Origin: Sipunculus nudus
Taxonomy: Eukaryota; Annelida; Sipuncula; Golfingiida; Sipunculidae
Assembly (NCBI GenBank): GCA_026874595.1
Contig: CM049313.1
Location: 69,000,659-69,064,658 of the forward strand
Direction of reading: 5' to 3'
DNA length: 64,000 nt
Shown: one piece after another, positions 26,043 to 39,400 of the stretch
How positions within the stretch are numbered: position 1 is the first letter of the stretch
Layout: each line of letters opens with the position of its first letter
The notes under the pieces: model-generated
What the model saw: only the letters and a program-made list of their open reading frames with translations
Database searches by the model: none
Told to the model about the DNA's origin: nothing
Made by a program: the position numbers and the translations under genes

Positions 26043-28377
26043 ATTTAATACTTATGAAAGGAATTCGCTCCACCTTTGTTCGCAATGTTCGATGAAACCA
26101 TGCTGCGTATGAAACCACATTTTAAAGGGTATTCTTTTCTCCCCGGTGACATAGTTTGTGTGACAATCAATAATGTTTCATTTTAACATTTTTACATCGC
26201 GGGGAGCCTACCATGCACCGAAAACAGCCGAGCCCTATTCGGCAAAGACCGGAATGAGGCCTTGTGGTTATTCACAACAATTAACCTCCAGCACGGAATT
26301 AAGTTCTATTGCGCAGGTGAATAAACCTGTCACTTACCCACTTGTATGGACAATTAATGTAAACAACTGGTGACTCTCGATCTCTTGGCTCTCATCTAAT
26401 ACTTATAAAAGGAATTCGGTCCACCTTTGTTCGCAATTTTCTCTGAATCTGCAGTGCGTATGACACTGTACGTGCCATACCTCTGTTTAAAGCTTATCGT
26501 CTCCTCAGTAATCTCGCCGATGTTAGAATCAATAATTTTTAATGGACACATCATTTGTGAGTGATTTTTCTTGGTTTCTATAATGCTTGGAGGCTAACGT
26601 GGACCGCGAATAGCAGAACTGTCCCGGCAATGACCGAAATACCTGCATACACAAACACCACCAACCTCTGTACAGGGTCAAAAGTGTATTGAGCCAGTGA
26701 TAGGACCCTGCCATTTGATACGGACTAAAGCATGTTTGACCTGACATTTGACCCAGTCAGAGCCTTACTTGGGTGATCAGTAAACATAAACAAAATGTGA
26801 CTCTCGATCCCTTGGAACTCATGTCTTATGTCAGCATGCAATAATGGCTAATCTCACCCCCTTGGTCCCCCTTATGCAACGAACGAAGTATGCATATTCC
26901 CGTTTCTTTCTTTGGGATCACCATTCCTTGCCTTAAATCATACATTTCATTCATCTTTCATATTCTTTACAATAAACTCTTCTTTATAGGTCTAACGAAA
27001 ATATAAATATGTGTAACCAGTCATAGATCTTCGATAATTTGATGCCCTCGCGTCTCATTCTGGTGCGCAAATGTCAACATCATCACTCACCAGGTCTTCA
27101 ATGTAAATATACTGGTGTATGAATTTCTTGCAACGAGCACAGCGCCACAAAAATAAATGTAAAGATATTTGTATATATTTTATTATTGAAACAGTATCCC
27201 ACTGAAAATCTATATTTTCTTTTAACTTTGGAATAAAAAAAAATAAGCAAACATTCCTCAACTCCTTTGATATATCTCACCAACCCCGGTAAAGGCCCGT
27301 TATAACGGGTTTATCAGCTGATGTCACCATATTAAAGATTTATATATTTAACCATTTACGTGTAGATAACAACACATCAAATAGATAAATATTTGTTATT
27401 TCTGTATCTATTTGCTATAGGTATATGAGAACATCGGTGTACCAGTGTTGGAATGATGTGATGGATAGATGTCCATCACTTACCATGACATCCAAAGGAG
27501 AAGGTTACAAAGCCGCAATGGACTTCATGTGCGGAGAAGCGATGACAGGTAAATGCATAGACCAGTTATGGCCCAAGCTGCGTTAGGCCCAGTCTGTGTC
27601 ACATTGTTATAAATCAGAGCTGTTTCAACTCGCAAACAAGAGGGATAGATATAGCATGACCCACACGGATATAAATTCATTCTTTTTTATTTGATTGAGC
27701 ATACGATACCTGATTTACGGATGAAGGCACGTCCATCAAAAGGGCTATCATCCAGCTTCTACTTAGAAGATACGGGTCTAATGGCTACCAAACTGTCTGC
27801 GCAGATAGATTCCCATCTTTAATCTGTCCTCCGAGTAATTTCCTATCGTATTAACGCACCCTTACTAAGCCCTGACCTCGCAAACATTTCGTAACTGCTC
27901 ATAGGGGCTGCCATTTTGCGTACAGACTTAAACCAGGATGTCGCAAGTCGCATGTCGGAACTATAGGTATACCGATCGTAGATAAAATATAGTAAACGCT
28001 TGGCCTTAAGATCCTTAATTCATACTGGAGTGTCACCGTCAGCGGATTGGTACATAAGCTCCATACAAGCTGTCCATCACTAAGGTTTATAGTCCTCAAT
28101 CACGCCAAGCTCGTGCCTAAAAAGACGCATGAAAAACATGGCTGAGACGTGTAGGGAGCAACCAGACCGTGCAGTAACTGTAGTTATTAAAAATAAATAC
28201 TTGGATTTTATGTTTTGACGAATACAGAAGCCCTTGGCCTATTTTGTGTTGATACTCATACACTTGATTTTTAGAATTTGATTTGTCGGCTTCATATTTC
28301 ATAGTTTTCTCTCCAAAGGAAAGTCATCGTGTAATTTATTTTGTGATTTCTCTAGGCTATGTCCTGATGATTTCAAA

Positions 28378-28444
<67 letters not shown>

Positions 28445-31400
28445 TTTAATATTAAGAAGCGCTTTGTATCTCATTGTTATGTATGGCAATCTGATCTGTT
28501 ATCTTGTTTTCAGCATTCAATAAAAGCCACTTGTGTTTAAACACGAAGAAGGACCACATCAACGCGTGTTTCGGGATGTTTATACTGAACGGTGACATCA
28601 CAAACCGGAGGTTGATGTGCAAGTACGTGTGCAAATAATAAATCCTTTTCAATTGTTGGTGCCCTTTTCTCATTAACAGTGAGTTTAAACACGGGGTATA
28701 TTTTAACGTGCATTTTATCAATATTTGCGCAATTTAAAACGGAAATGTGCAGTTGTAATTATGGATGTGTACATTTTTAATTTTTGTCTGAAAGTTTTGT
28801 TTCCCTCATCAATTGAAAAAATACCCTTACTCTTTCATCGGTAAACCATATCAAAACTAAAAAAAAAACAATTGGTTCTGGTATATGTTTGCAAACATTG
28901 TTATATTTGTATATGTGATATTTATGTTTTATTTTTAAATATTTATTATTCATTATTCATTCACAGTCAGTCGCTAATATGACCAACTCAAAATTAAAAG
29001 TCTTCACAACTGATGATCCGGTTCCTTCGTATACCAACATCAGTATTCATTATGACAAAAGCAATATCACCAATGTGCAATATAATGCATGTTAATGTAT
29101 CAAAATCTTATACATTGTTACAGCTGTCCTTTTTATTGTGTGACACGGGCGTAACTCGTGTTGTAGCGGCCTCGCTTGGCCGCGTTTTGCACCCTCAGTT
29201 TAATCAGTACTGGTTGAACTCTCGTTTTCATGCTAGCTTGGGGTTTTCTCGCCTGGCCGGGCCGGGCCGGCTCATGGTTGAACCCTGGCGTGTAGATACA
29301 CAATGTACTTTATTCTAGTATGTACTTTGAACGTGTTTATTATGTTAGGTTCTTTAGATTATTCGAGAAATGGGGAATTCTCGGCTTGAGGTGAAAAGTT
29401 ATATAAAGAGGCTGTGTTTTAAAGCCGAGAGAGAGGTGAGAGAATATTCGAACGGACACAGAAGCGTGTATGTCAGTTTGTGGGAACTGTTCCGATAAGT
29501 GCGGTAATTATAGATTTTCATCAGATTTTCTTCTGGATTTGTGACGAATTTTATCTGGTCTTCAGTTTACTTTATGGATCGTTGCAAGATCTTCACATTG
29601 GAATGTTATTCTCCGAGAGAATGTGTGTGAACTGTTCGTCCGGCTTATACATTTTAAAGGACTTATGGCTGTGACAGTGGTGGTATCCAGGTACTGTGCA
29701 CTTTGTTAATTTTACTGATTTGTTGTTATACTGCTGGTTTACTGTGTAATTGTACTGATTTAGTGTATTGTAATGTTAGGGTTGTTTTAAGAATAAATTA
29801 TAGTTATTTGTTAACAAAAAAACACTGACTTCTTTATCTCAAGCTGCCTAGTGTTACAGAATCTGATCTCATTACAAATACATTACATCTTCATTTATAT
29901 ACAATAAAACCTCGATGTGTCGAACTCGCATTAGTCGAATACCCCACTTATGTCGAAGTTACAGACTCGATTTTCCGGGCAACTCTAGTTACCAAAAGTA
30001 ACCCGCTTGTGTCGAACCTCGGATGTTTCGAAGTTTTCTGAGGGTCCCTCCGAATTCGACACAACGAGTTTTCACTGTATATACATACGTTAATATATAC
30101 ATAAATACATTTACAAATAATCACAAATATATATATATATATATAAAGCCAGCCATTCATATTCATTTCTATAGAATGTTTATGTTTAATGTTTACTCTG
30201 CGTGTATATTAATGAACTTTTAGTAATTCCTGTTAAGAAAAGTTCTTTTAACGCCTCAGCGACGGATTTATTAACTTATTTTCCTGGAAGTTGTTAGCAA
30301 ACACATCAATGTTGACTAACGAAGAAAAACAAAACATGCAGTCTTAGGTTATTTGCTAAATATGTCCTGCTGCAGAACGGTCACTTGTTGCAATAGGTCC
30401 TTTGCAAAACCCTGGTGCCTCTGAATTGTCACCAGACTTTTTATGGAAGTGACTTTAAACGAAACATTTTATCTCCTGACTTACTGAACTTATGTGGTCT
30501 GTTACACTAATTTTATTTATTCCACTCTTTGTGTTCAGGAAAATGGATATTTTGGAGACCTGCATGACGGAGGGAGTGACGGACTGTGGGGAAACGGCGG
30601 TCACGTGGACTAGGGGCTTCCATAAAGTCCTTGTAGGCTACATGTATAACATGTCAAGATGTAAGTATCAGGTCCTGACGGGCCACATGCATAACATGTC
30701 AAAATGAAAGTATCAGGTCCTGATAGGATTCATGTATAACATGCCAAGATGTTATTACCAGGTCTTGGTAGGCACTATGTAGAACATGTCAAGATGTAAG
30801 TATCAGGTCCTGACGGGCACATGTATAACATGTCAAGATGTGAGTATCAGGTCCTGACGGGCCACATGTATAACATATCAAAATGAATGCAAGTATCAGG
30901 TCCTAATAGGCTTCATGTATAACATGCCAAGATGATTATACCAGGTCTTGGTAGGCACTATGTAGAACATGTCAAGATGTAAGTACCAGGTCCTGATAGG
31001 CGTCATGTATAACATGTCAAGATGTAAGTATCTGTTCCGTATTGGCATCATGTATAAAATGTCAAGATGTAGGTACCAGGTCCTGACAGGCTTCACGTGT
31101 AACATTTCAAGATGCAAGTACCATGTTCTGACGGACCACATTTATAATATGTCAAGAAGAAAGTATCAGGTCCTGATAGGCGTCATGTATAACATGTCAA
31201 GATGTAAGAACCAGGTCCTTGTAAGCAATAATGTATAACATGTCAAGATGTAAGTACCAGGTCCTGGTAAGCAATAATGTATAACATGTCAAGATGTAAG
31301 TACCAGGTCCCGATAGGCGGCATGTATAACATGAAAAGATGTAAGCATCAGGTCTTTATAGGGTCATGTACAACATGCAAAGATATAAGTTCCAGGTCCT

Positions 31401-32342
31401 GATACGCGCCATATATTACATGCCAAAATGTAAGTACCAGGTCCTGGTAAGCATCATGTATAACATGTCAAGATGAAAGTACCATGTCCCGACGGACCAC
31501 TTGTATAACAAGTCTAGATATATAACACTAGGTCATGACAGGCTTCATGTATAACATGCCAAGATGTAAGTATCAGGTCCTGACAGGTTTCATGTGCATG
31601 TCAAGATATAAGTACCAGGTGCTGATAGGCGTCATGTATTACATGTCAAGATGTAAGTACCATGTTCCGACGGACCACATGTATAACAGGTCTAGATGTA
31701 TAACACTAGGTCATGACAGGCTTCATGTATAACATGTCAAGATGTAAGTATCAGGTCTTGATAGGTTTCATGTGCATGTTAAGATATAAATATCAGCTGC
31801 TGATAGTCTTCATTCTTAACATGTTAAGATGTAAGTACCGGTGTCGTGACGGAATCCAGTATCAGGTCCACAAAGGTTTAAAATCTGTACATGTCAGTAT
31901 AAGCACCTTACATGTTTTGATATAGTATCTCTAGATGTAAGTATCAGTTCCTTAAAGGTTCAAGTATAACACTATGATTATGATAATCGTTACTATTTTA
32001 CAAATAATTACTGCCAAGTGTTGATTTTAACCGTTCTGGTACCATCTGGTAACTGGTTACCGGAAACTATTATTTTAACTTTTATTATTATTATTATTAC
32101 CATTATTATTATTATTACTTTTATTAATATTATTTTTATAATTTTTTCTATTATTATTCTTATTAACATTATTATTATTATGATTATTATGATTATTATT
32201 ACCATTATTATTATGATTATTATTTTTATTATTTCTATTATTATTATTTCTATTATTATTATTTTTATTATTATTATTATTATTATCATTTTTATTATTA
32301 TTATTGATATTATAATTATTAAAATAATAGTCATTATTATTA

Positions 32343-32375
<33 letters not shown>

Positions 32376-35300
32376 GGTGAAGAATTCGGGCGTTCTTCCT
32401 CCTGTACCTTGGATGACGTTGACGCCTGCTTCCCGGCTCTCAGCTCCGTTCTCGGCTTAACCATGGACACTGTTTACGACATAGTCGCCGCCCCCGCTGT
32501 CAAGACTGAGGAAATGTGCATATCGTAAGTATCACGTCCTTCTGCAACACAGTAATTACTACTTTGTTTTGGATATCCCCCTCCAATAGCCATTTATTTT
32601 TACGTACACTTGCCTGTACAGTAAAAGTAACGTAAAAGGTGTGGGGGGGGGGGGGGGGGTTAAAGTGTGACATCATCGTAAATTCCAGTCCAATCCTACT
32701 GCACACGTTTCCTTCCTAGACATCCAGACCTGTTCATTCGTGTAGCTTTTTTTGGCTACCTGTGGAGCGTACAACCAAAGTAGCCATAACAGGCGCTGAA
32801 CGGTTATTCATTCACTCCTTGGTCGAGGGAGCGCACTCTTGTGGTAAAGACCTTGGCTAGGAATCTTAGGGCGAAAGCGGGTCAGAATGGGAAGCCATCC
32901 ACAACCTTGCGGTCACAAGTCCAACACCCTATAACCACTGGGCCCATGCATGGTTATGGAAGCTTCAGTACCTTCGCCCGTATGCCCGACTACGTTACAT
33001 CTGTTTAGCCGATAGTCACCCGGGATACAATTTCCAACAAAGAACATGGATGAACCACTCCATTTTTCACAACAAATTTTAAAGGAACCTACCAGTTATG
33101 TTTAAATTATTTAAATTATAGTTGCTTTGTCAAGATGTTATGGATTTATGCTTTATCCGTTGTAACATCTGATTCAAACTCACTCGTTATCAGAGTGGCT
33201 TGTTGTATTGTATAGGGATGCTAAAAGAACGGTCTTAAAATGCTGGGATGACATCAAGTTCAGCTGTGACTTTGAAGAAGAGGTAAAATTTGAGGCGGAT
33301 GGAAACATGGCGGCCATCGAATACATCTGTGGCAAAGGAAAGGAAGGTAAATAAAAACTAATAAATCGTAAAATATTGATGAACGATTGTCAACCCGGAA
33401 CGCAATATACTCGTAAACACATACCCACAGATAAGAAAAATAGTTTCTTCACCTATCCATTTCATGCACGGTTGCGGGGATGTGTTTTCTGTCATTGAGC
33501 TCCACTCATGAATCATTACTGAACTTTCCTGTGCATCAAAGCACAGAGAATGAATTATAACGTTTAGTGTACCAATGACGTAGCAGAGTTGTTCTTACAG
33601 GGGGTGATGTTAGTCATGTTTCTTCTTAGTCCGATGAAAAATCACGTACTACAGATGTACATAGTGGAATCTCGCTAATACGACCAGATGTTGGACCAGA
33701 CAAAGTGGTTCAGGCGGGATGGTCGTGTTAGCGGGAGATTTTAATGATGATTCATATTAGTTCGGGACCAAGAAATTTGTTGTGTTAGCGGGGTGGTCAT
33801 GATAGAGGGGTGATACCTGCCAATAACACATGAGATTGGTGTATGCTTATAAAACATTGGTGCAGACAAATCATTCATTACAGAACTAAGTACACCATTA
33901 ATTATATGATTATTCAACGCTTGATGTTATCTTTTTTCGGTATCTCTGCCATAGTTTAATTGATATTCGCACTCTAAACTTTAACGGAATATTTCCAGTT
34001 GTTTCTCACGATGACAATCCAACATAATTTAAAGTGTCTAGTGTGTTGAAAATATTATGTGATATGGTAACCTGTATTTTACTGCCAGTAATGCAGCGAG
34101 GCGTAAGCAGGGGTAACAAGATATTTCAGTTTATTGTTTAACTTTTTCGAAGTAATATATTTTCTTCCGTTTTTCAGACTTCTCCAGACACCAGGCGTGC
34201 CTGAGTAAGAGCAAGGATCGGTTTAAACGTTGCTATGATAGATTTCTCAGAAATATGATAAAATTGCCACCCATACCGATGTGCAGGTAGGTACAAAATG
34301 TGGAGATACGCAAACTTTTATTTTGCTTTACAACAGAATTCTAATGATTCTAATTACAACCAGAAAAAAATCCCGACAAAATGCTGTTTAAGTATAAGAT
34401 GGAATCAGTTTACACAATTTCGCATTGCCTTCTGTTTGGTGGTTTGCATATATTTAATGTGCCTTCCCTATAACCCGTTTGGGCATCCGAAGTACCGCAC
34501 ATTTTGTTAGGAACAGAAATTTGTTTATCACATTTGAGTTGTAATACATATGATACAAATAAAAAACTGATGCCTAATGATGTGAAAGGGGAGAAAATAT
34601 GTTCATATTTTAACCAGAAAAAATTAGTTGTCTGGCTTGCGCTTCGATTTGAACCCCCCCCCCCTCCCCGCCCCCATCCGTCAACAAGTCTATTTTGAAT
34701 TTTCCGCAGAAATTTACCGGGTTCTCACCCTATTTCCATCAAGAAGACATATATTTAAAAAAAATCATTTTAGTTATTATGGGACACTACCTGTTATACC
34801 ACCACCTTTACCCTTTTACCTGGGTATTAACGGTGATATTACTAGTTAAGGCGAACTATTTTAAAACTTTGCAGGATCATTTCAAACCAGTTTGACACGT
34901 GTCCCAAATCCTCGGTAGTGCCCTGCTTAGTGCTGCTAACTGTGCGCGTTTTTTTTTTGTATATTATTATTTTTATTTATTATTTACTGCATACCGCTTG
35001 GATTGACTCAACACGCAAAACGGTCGAGCGTTTTCAGATAACCTCCGCTTCTGATTACCGGGGTGGGGGTGAAATCGATTTAAGATTACCAGGGTAACTT
35101 AAAAGACCTAAGATTACCTCTGTGTGATTTTAGATTACCCCCTGCGATTTCAGATTACCCCCTCATAATAATTGTTCCTTTCTGTTTCTTTTTATTCAAG
35201 ATCATCATTATTTCTTTCTTTTCAATTTCTCAGATTTGGTAAAATCATTGTTCATCTGATGTTTATATGTATTGTGACATGAGCTTTGGTAAGCATATGA

Positions 35301-35824
35301 TTTTATATAAATACAGATAATATTAACAATGTAATTGACATCTTTTCGACAGATTTATATTTCACCTATTGGTTTCAGCTTAAAATCTCCTTTTTTTCAA
35401 ATTATATACCATTTGTTAAAAGCATAGGAGTAGGCACTGAAGCCAATTCAGCAGGAGAAAGGGGTAATCCGAACAGTGCGGGTTTGACTGATATCATGTT
35501 CAGGCTACCCCTGGGATAATCTGTAAACGATTTCAAATGACCGAGATGTAACCTTAAATGGGGGTGTGAGTTGAATTCACACAGGTTCATCACTGAACCA
35601 GTGTGAACAGATCAGGTTTTAAAACTGGCCAAACCTTACTTTTATGTTAAGGAACTTAGACATTCAGGAGTCGTGTATGACCGAGGCCGTGAAGGATTGT
35701 GGGGAATCAGCAGTCAGCTGGACCAGAGGATTCAGACGATACATCACCAGGTATTTGGACAGAGGGCATATGTGTGAGTACGGAAACGTTCTCTTGTCGT
35801 TAAATAAAAACGACAAAGCAATTA

Positions 35825-35878
<54 letters not shown>

Positions 35879-36404
35879 TTGTTATTTGGTTCGTTTTCTA
35901 GTTTATCTTTACAACTTTCCTCAGTATGCAGGGGCGGAATGGAATGGGTTAATCAAGCCTACCGCCATCAATGTTGAGTTCCTACCGTCGGCCATTTGGC
36001 ATCAGATATACCATCGGCTTACCTGGAGACTTCCGCTGTCCCAGTCATGCAATGTCTGTATGGACTACCATCAACATTAATTTAAAATTAACTGGTGATA
36101 AACAGTGTATATGTTTATATATGCTAAGTTTACAAGTGTTATAGCACTGGATCTTAAATGGCTTATAGAAATTAGTTACAGTTTGAAAAAAAAAATAATC
36201 TGATTTTCACCTCTGTAGGTAACAAATCTGACGTCGACAAGAAGCTCCAAAAATGTACTGTTGAGGGAATACTCGCCTGTCTGCAGCCACTGAGCAGAAA
36301 CCTTGGCGTCAGAATCAGCAGCTTTCTTGATTTGGTGGCCGCTTCTCCGGCTAAAATAAAGGATATGTGCATGTCGTAAGTTCCATCCAGATTTACTATG
36401 TATA

Positions 36405-36452
<48 letters not shown>

Positions 36453-39400
36453 ATCGGGTCTCTCTAATCCATGTTCCATCCAGCGTCCAAATTATGTGGA
36501 AATTTAGTTTATTTTTATTATTACGTAATTCTGCTTATAAACAAACAGACAAAGCAACAAATAGACAGGACTGAACACATAATCACCTTGACGGAAGTAA
36601 TAATGATAACAGCAATGATTATGATTATTAATATAATAAAAATTATTATGATGTACAAGATGATCACCCAAAATTTAAAACTACATTGATCCATAAGTTG
36701 AAGAGTGTAGTTCAACATCTCTGCAGCTTAATCCTATACAGACCTATTTACATACAAGGTATGTGTAGTGTTTTCTTTTGAAAACTTTGTGATATCTGAC
36801 AATATTTTTCGAGCACGTTTGCCTTTTTCTGTACTCAAATTTGAATCTTCATGTATTTGGTGGGATCGGTGGTGCAAAACCTGAACAAAGCAAGTAGGCC
36901 ACCTAGTGGCTGTACCGCGCAACTTCACAAATCAAGTTTTCCGACCGGTGTTTCTTCTTTCACGTTTGATCTGATCTTTGGTTGTCGCGCATGCGCAAGA
37001 TCAGACCTCTGGTCATTCAGTCTTGTTGTGGTCAAGAAATATACGTTGACTGTGATTATTCACACACAGAACCATAGCAACGTATAAACAGGGAGAATTG
37101 GAGATAAAAGGTCAGGATGGTTTTGCTGGAAACCTTTAATTTTCAGCAAAATCAACTAATAATATGAGATAATACTCATATAGTTGCAAATGTTTAAATA
37201 CCTTGTCTTTGCAGAAAATGTTCAATTTTTGCCTTTGTAATTTTCCTCTTAATTTCAGCAATTTATACGTGCACATAAAATTACTTTTTAAATCTACAGT
37301 TAATACACAACAGTCTGTTGTGTGTTGACTGATTGAGTACAAATGTGTACAGGCTAAAGTTAGTTTCACTATTTTATATTTCTATTTTTCTAACGTGCGT
37401 CCATTCGTTTGTTTGGAAGAAGTTAAAATGATTGTAATATTACTGATACGCTTCTATCTGTCTTTTTGTTAGAGACACAAAGAGCCACGTGTTAACGTGC
37501 TTGCATGAATCAGTGGATGACTGCGTTGACAATACCATTACCGCTCATGGAATGGCCTACATTGGAACCGTACACCATATTTGTGGATCGGATATTTCAG
37601 GTATGCCTGTCCTCTTACCAGGCGAAAATGTTATAAATGTATAACTGAATATATACATCATTTAAGGCACATGTAAATTCCATGACTCCGTGTTGTTTTA
37701 CTATTATCCAGAGTACAGAAGAATTATTTTCCCTCGACCAAATTTGATAGATTTTCATCTGAAACAAATATGGGTCATCCGACTCAAGTTCAATTTTTGT
37801 TTTTGGATCAGTTGAATGAATTTACATGTAAATAAATAAAATGCGTTATTTTGGTTGAAGAATAAATGGCTTTTGTTATAATATGAAAACATCTGACATT
37901 GTTTTATTTTAAGATCTTGAAAACACATCATCTTGCCTGAAGAACAAGGTAAAGGCCTTTAAGATATGTGTTGGTGAGTTTTTCGTCAAAATGGACACCA
38001 GCGACCGTGACGTCATGTGCGAGTAAGTCTCTCTTACCTCTATCCTACTCTTTTTTTCTGTCTCTCTAGAAAATTAGTTCAAAAATAAATAGTTGCACAT
38101 ATCTTACCTGTAATTATCTGAAGTAAAGGTCCGTTTTTGACTGATGTAATATGTTTGATCTAATAAAATCGCAATTACGGAAGAATTAAAAAGTGAGAGA
38201 CTTGGTAATACATATATCACGAAAGTAGTCTGAGACCACAATGACCTCTGCCGGGATCCTAATCAATCCAGGAAATGTGTGTCAGTGTTCAATAGCTCCA
38301 TTCAGTGATGTCACATATGTCACAAAAAGAAGGAAGCCTTTTAACAGGACACGTATGACGGTGATCCAGATTACCTCCAATAATTAATTAATTGCTCCTT
38401 GGACGATATCCGAACCTTCTACAAACTTTCAACAAAATCTGGTCAGAACCTTTTGCACACAAAGACTCAGGGAACAACAATAATAGGGTATAACATTACC
38501 TTTCGCCATCTGGTAGAAGGTATAATAAATGATAAACATACGGTTGGTCTCTTGTTTGCTTAATTCAGCCGCGTGGATTCCCTGAGAACCTGTATGACTG
38601 ACACAGTACAGGATTGTGGGGACAGGGCCGGCAGCTGGACTGGAGGATTCCATGAGGACTTGACACGCTTCATCTCGAATCTCTTCATGTGTAAGTGGAA
38701 GTTACTCATATAATAAAACTTTATTTTGATCATGATCTTTATTTTGTTTACAACAAGGCATGCATTGGGCTATTCTATTTTATACAGGTAACAGGGTTTG
38801 TGGGAAAATTGCTTTCAAGCCATGCGCTGACCAGCTCTACGCTAAAACTGGCCTGAACGACAAGTCAACTGCCGGAGTCCTAGGTCTAAAACCTGCAGAA
38901 AAGGAAGCCGTGTGCAGGTGAGGGATGTGTATTTGACGACTATCTAGTCAGTTATTGATTTTGTTAAATACTTCGTCTTCTCCAATCCCGAATTCAACTC
39001 ACGGTATTTGATACCCGTAGTTTTCTTACTATGTCAGAGGAAAAAACATATGCAGTACTAAATTCCATCGATACTCCATTCACATCTGGTAATTGCAGTT
39101 ATAGCGCATGCGCAAAAATATCCTGTCTCTTTTGTATGCATTGCGGGAATGGTATTCGACACGGGTAGTATTAACGCGTGTTCACACGGAGCTGATGCGA
39201 ATGCTGTATTAATGAATTCGGTAATCAGACTACCACATGATATGGTTTCGCCGATCAGAATGAATGTGAACAACGTGAATTTAGAAAAAATTAAATGGTA
39301 TTAAATACCGGATTTTACGGTGGCTGATTTAGGACACAGAAAAAAAATATTTATCTCGAGATCTCGAGATAAGATCTCGAGATCTAGACATAGAATTTCG

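Noticed and set aside
30896-31238. Open frames with MSRCKYQVL repeats
   Set aside because: In-phase translation of the 45-bp splice-donor minisatellite, beyond the real exon end; the exon frame itself stops at 30705-30707.
32008-32470. Ile-rich and Asn-rich open frames
   Set aside because: Caused by the ATT trinucleotide array next to exon 6.
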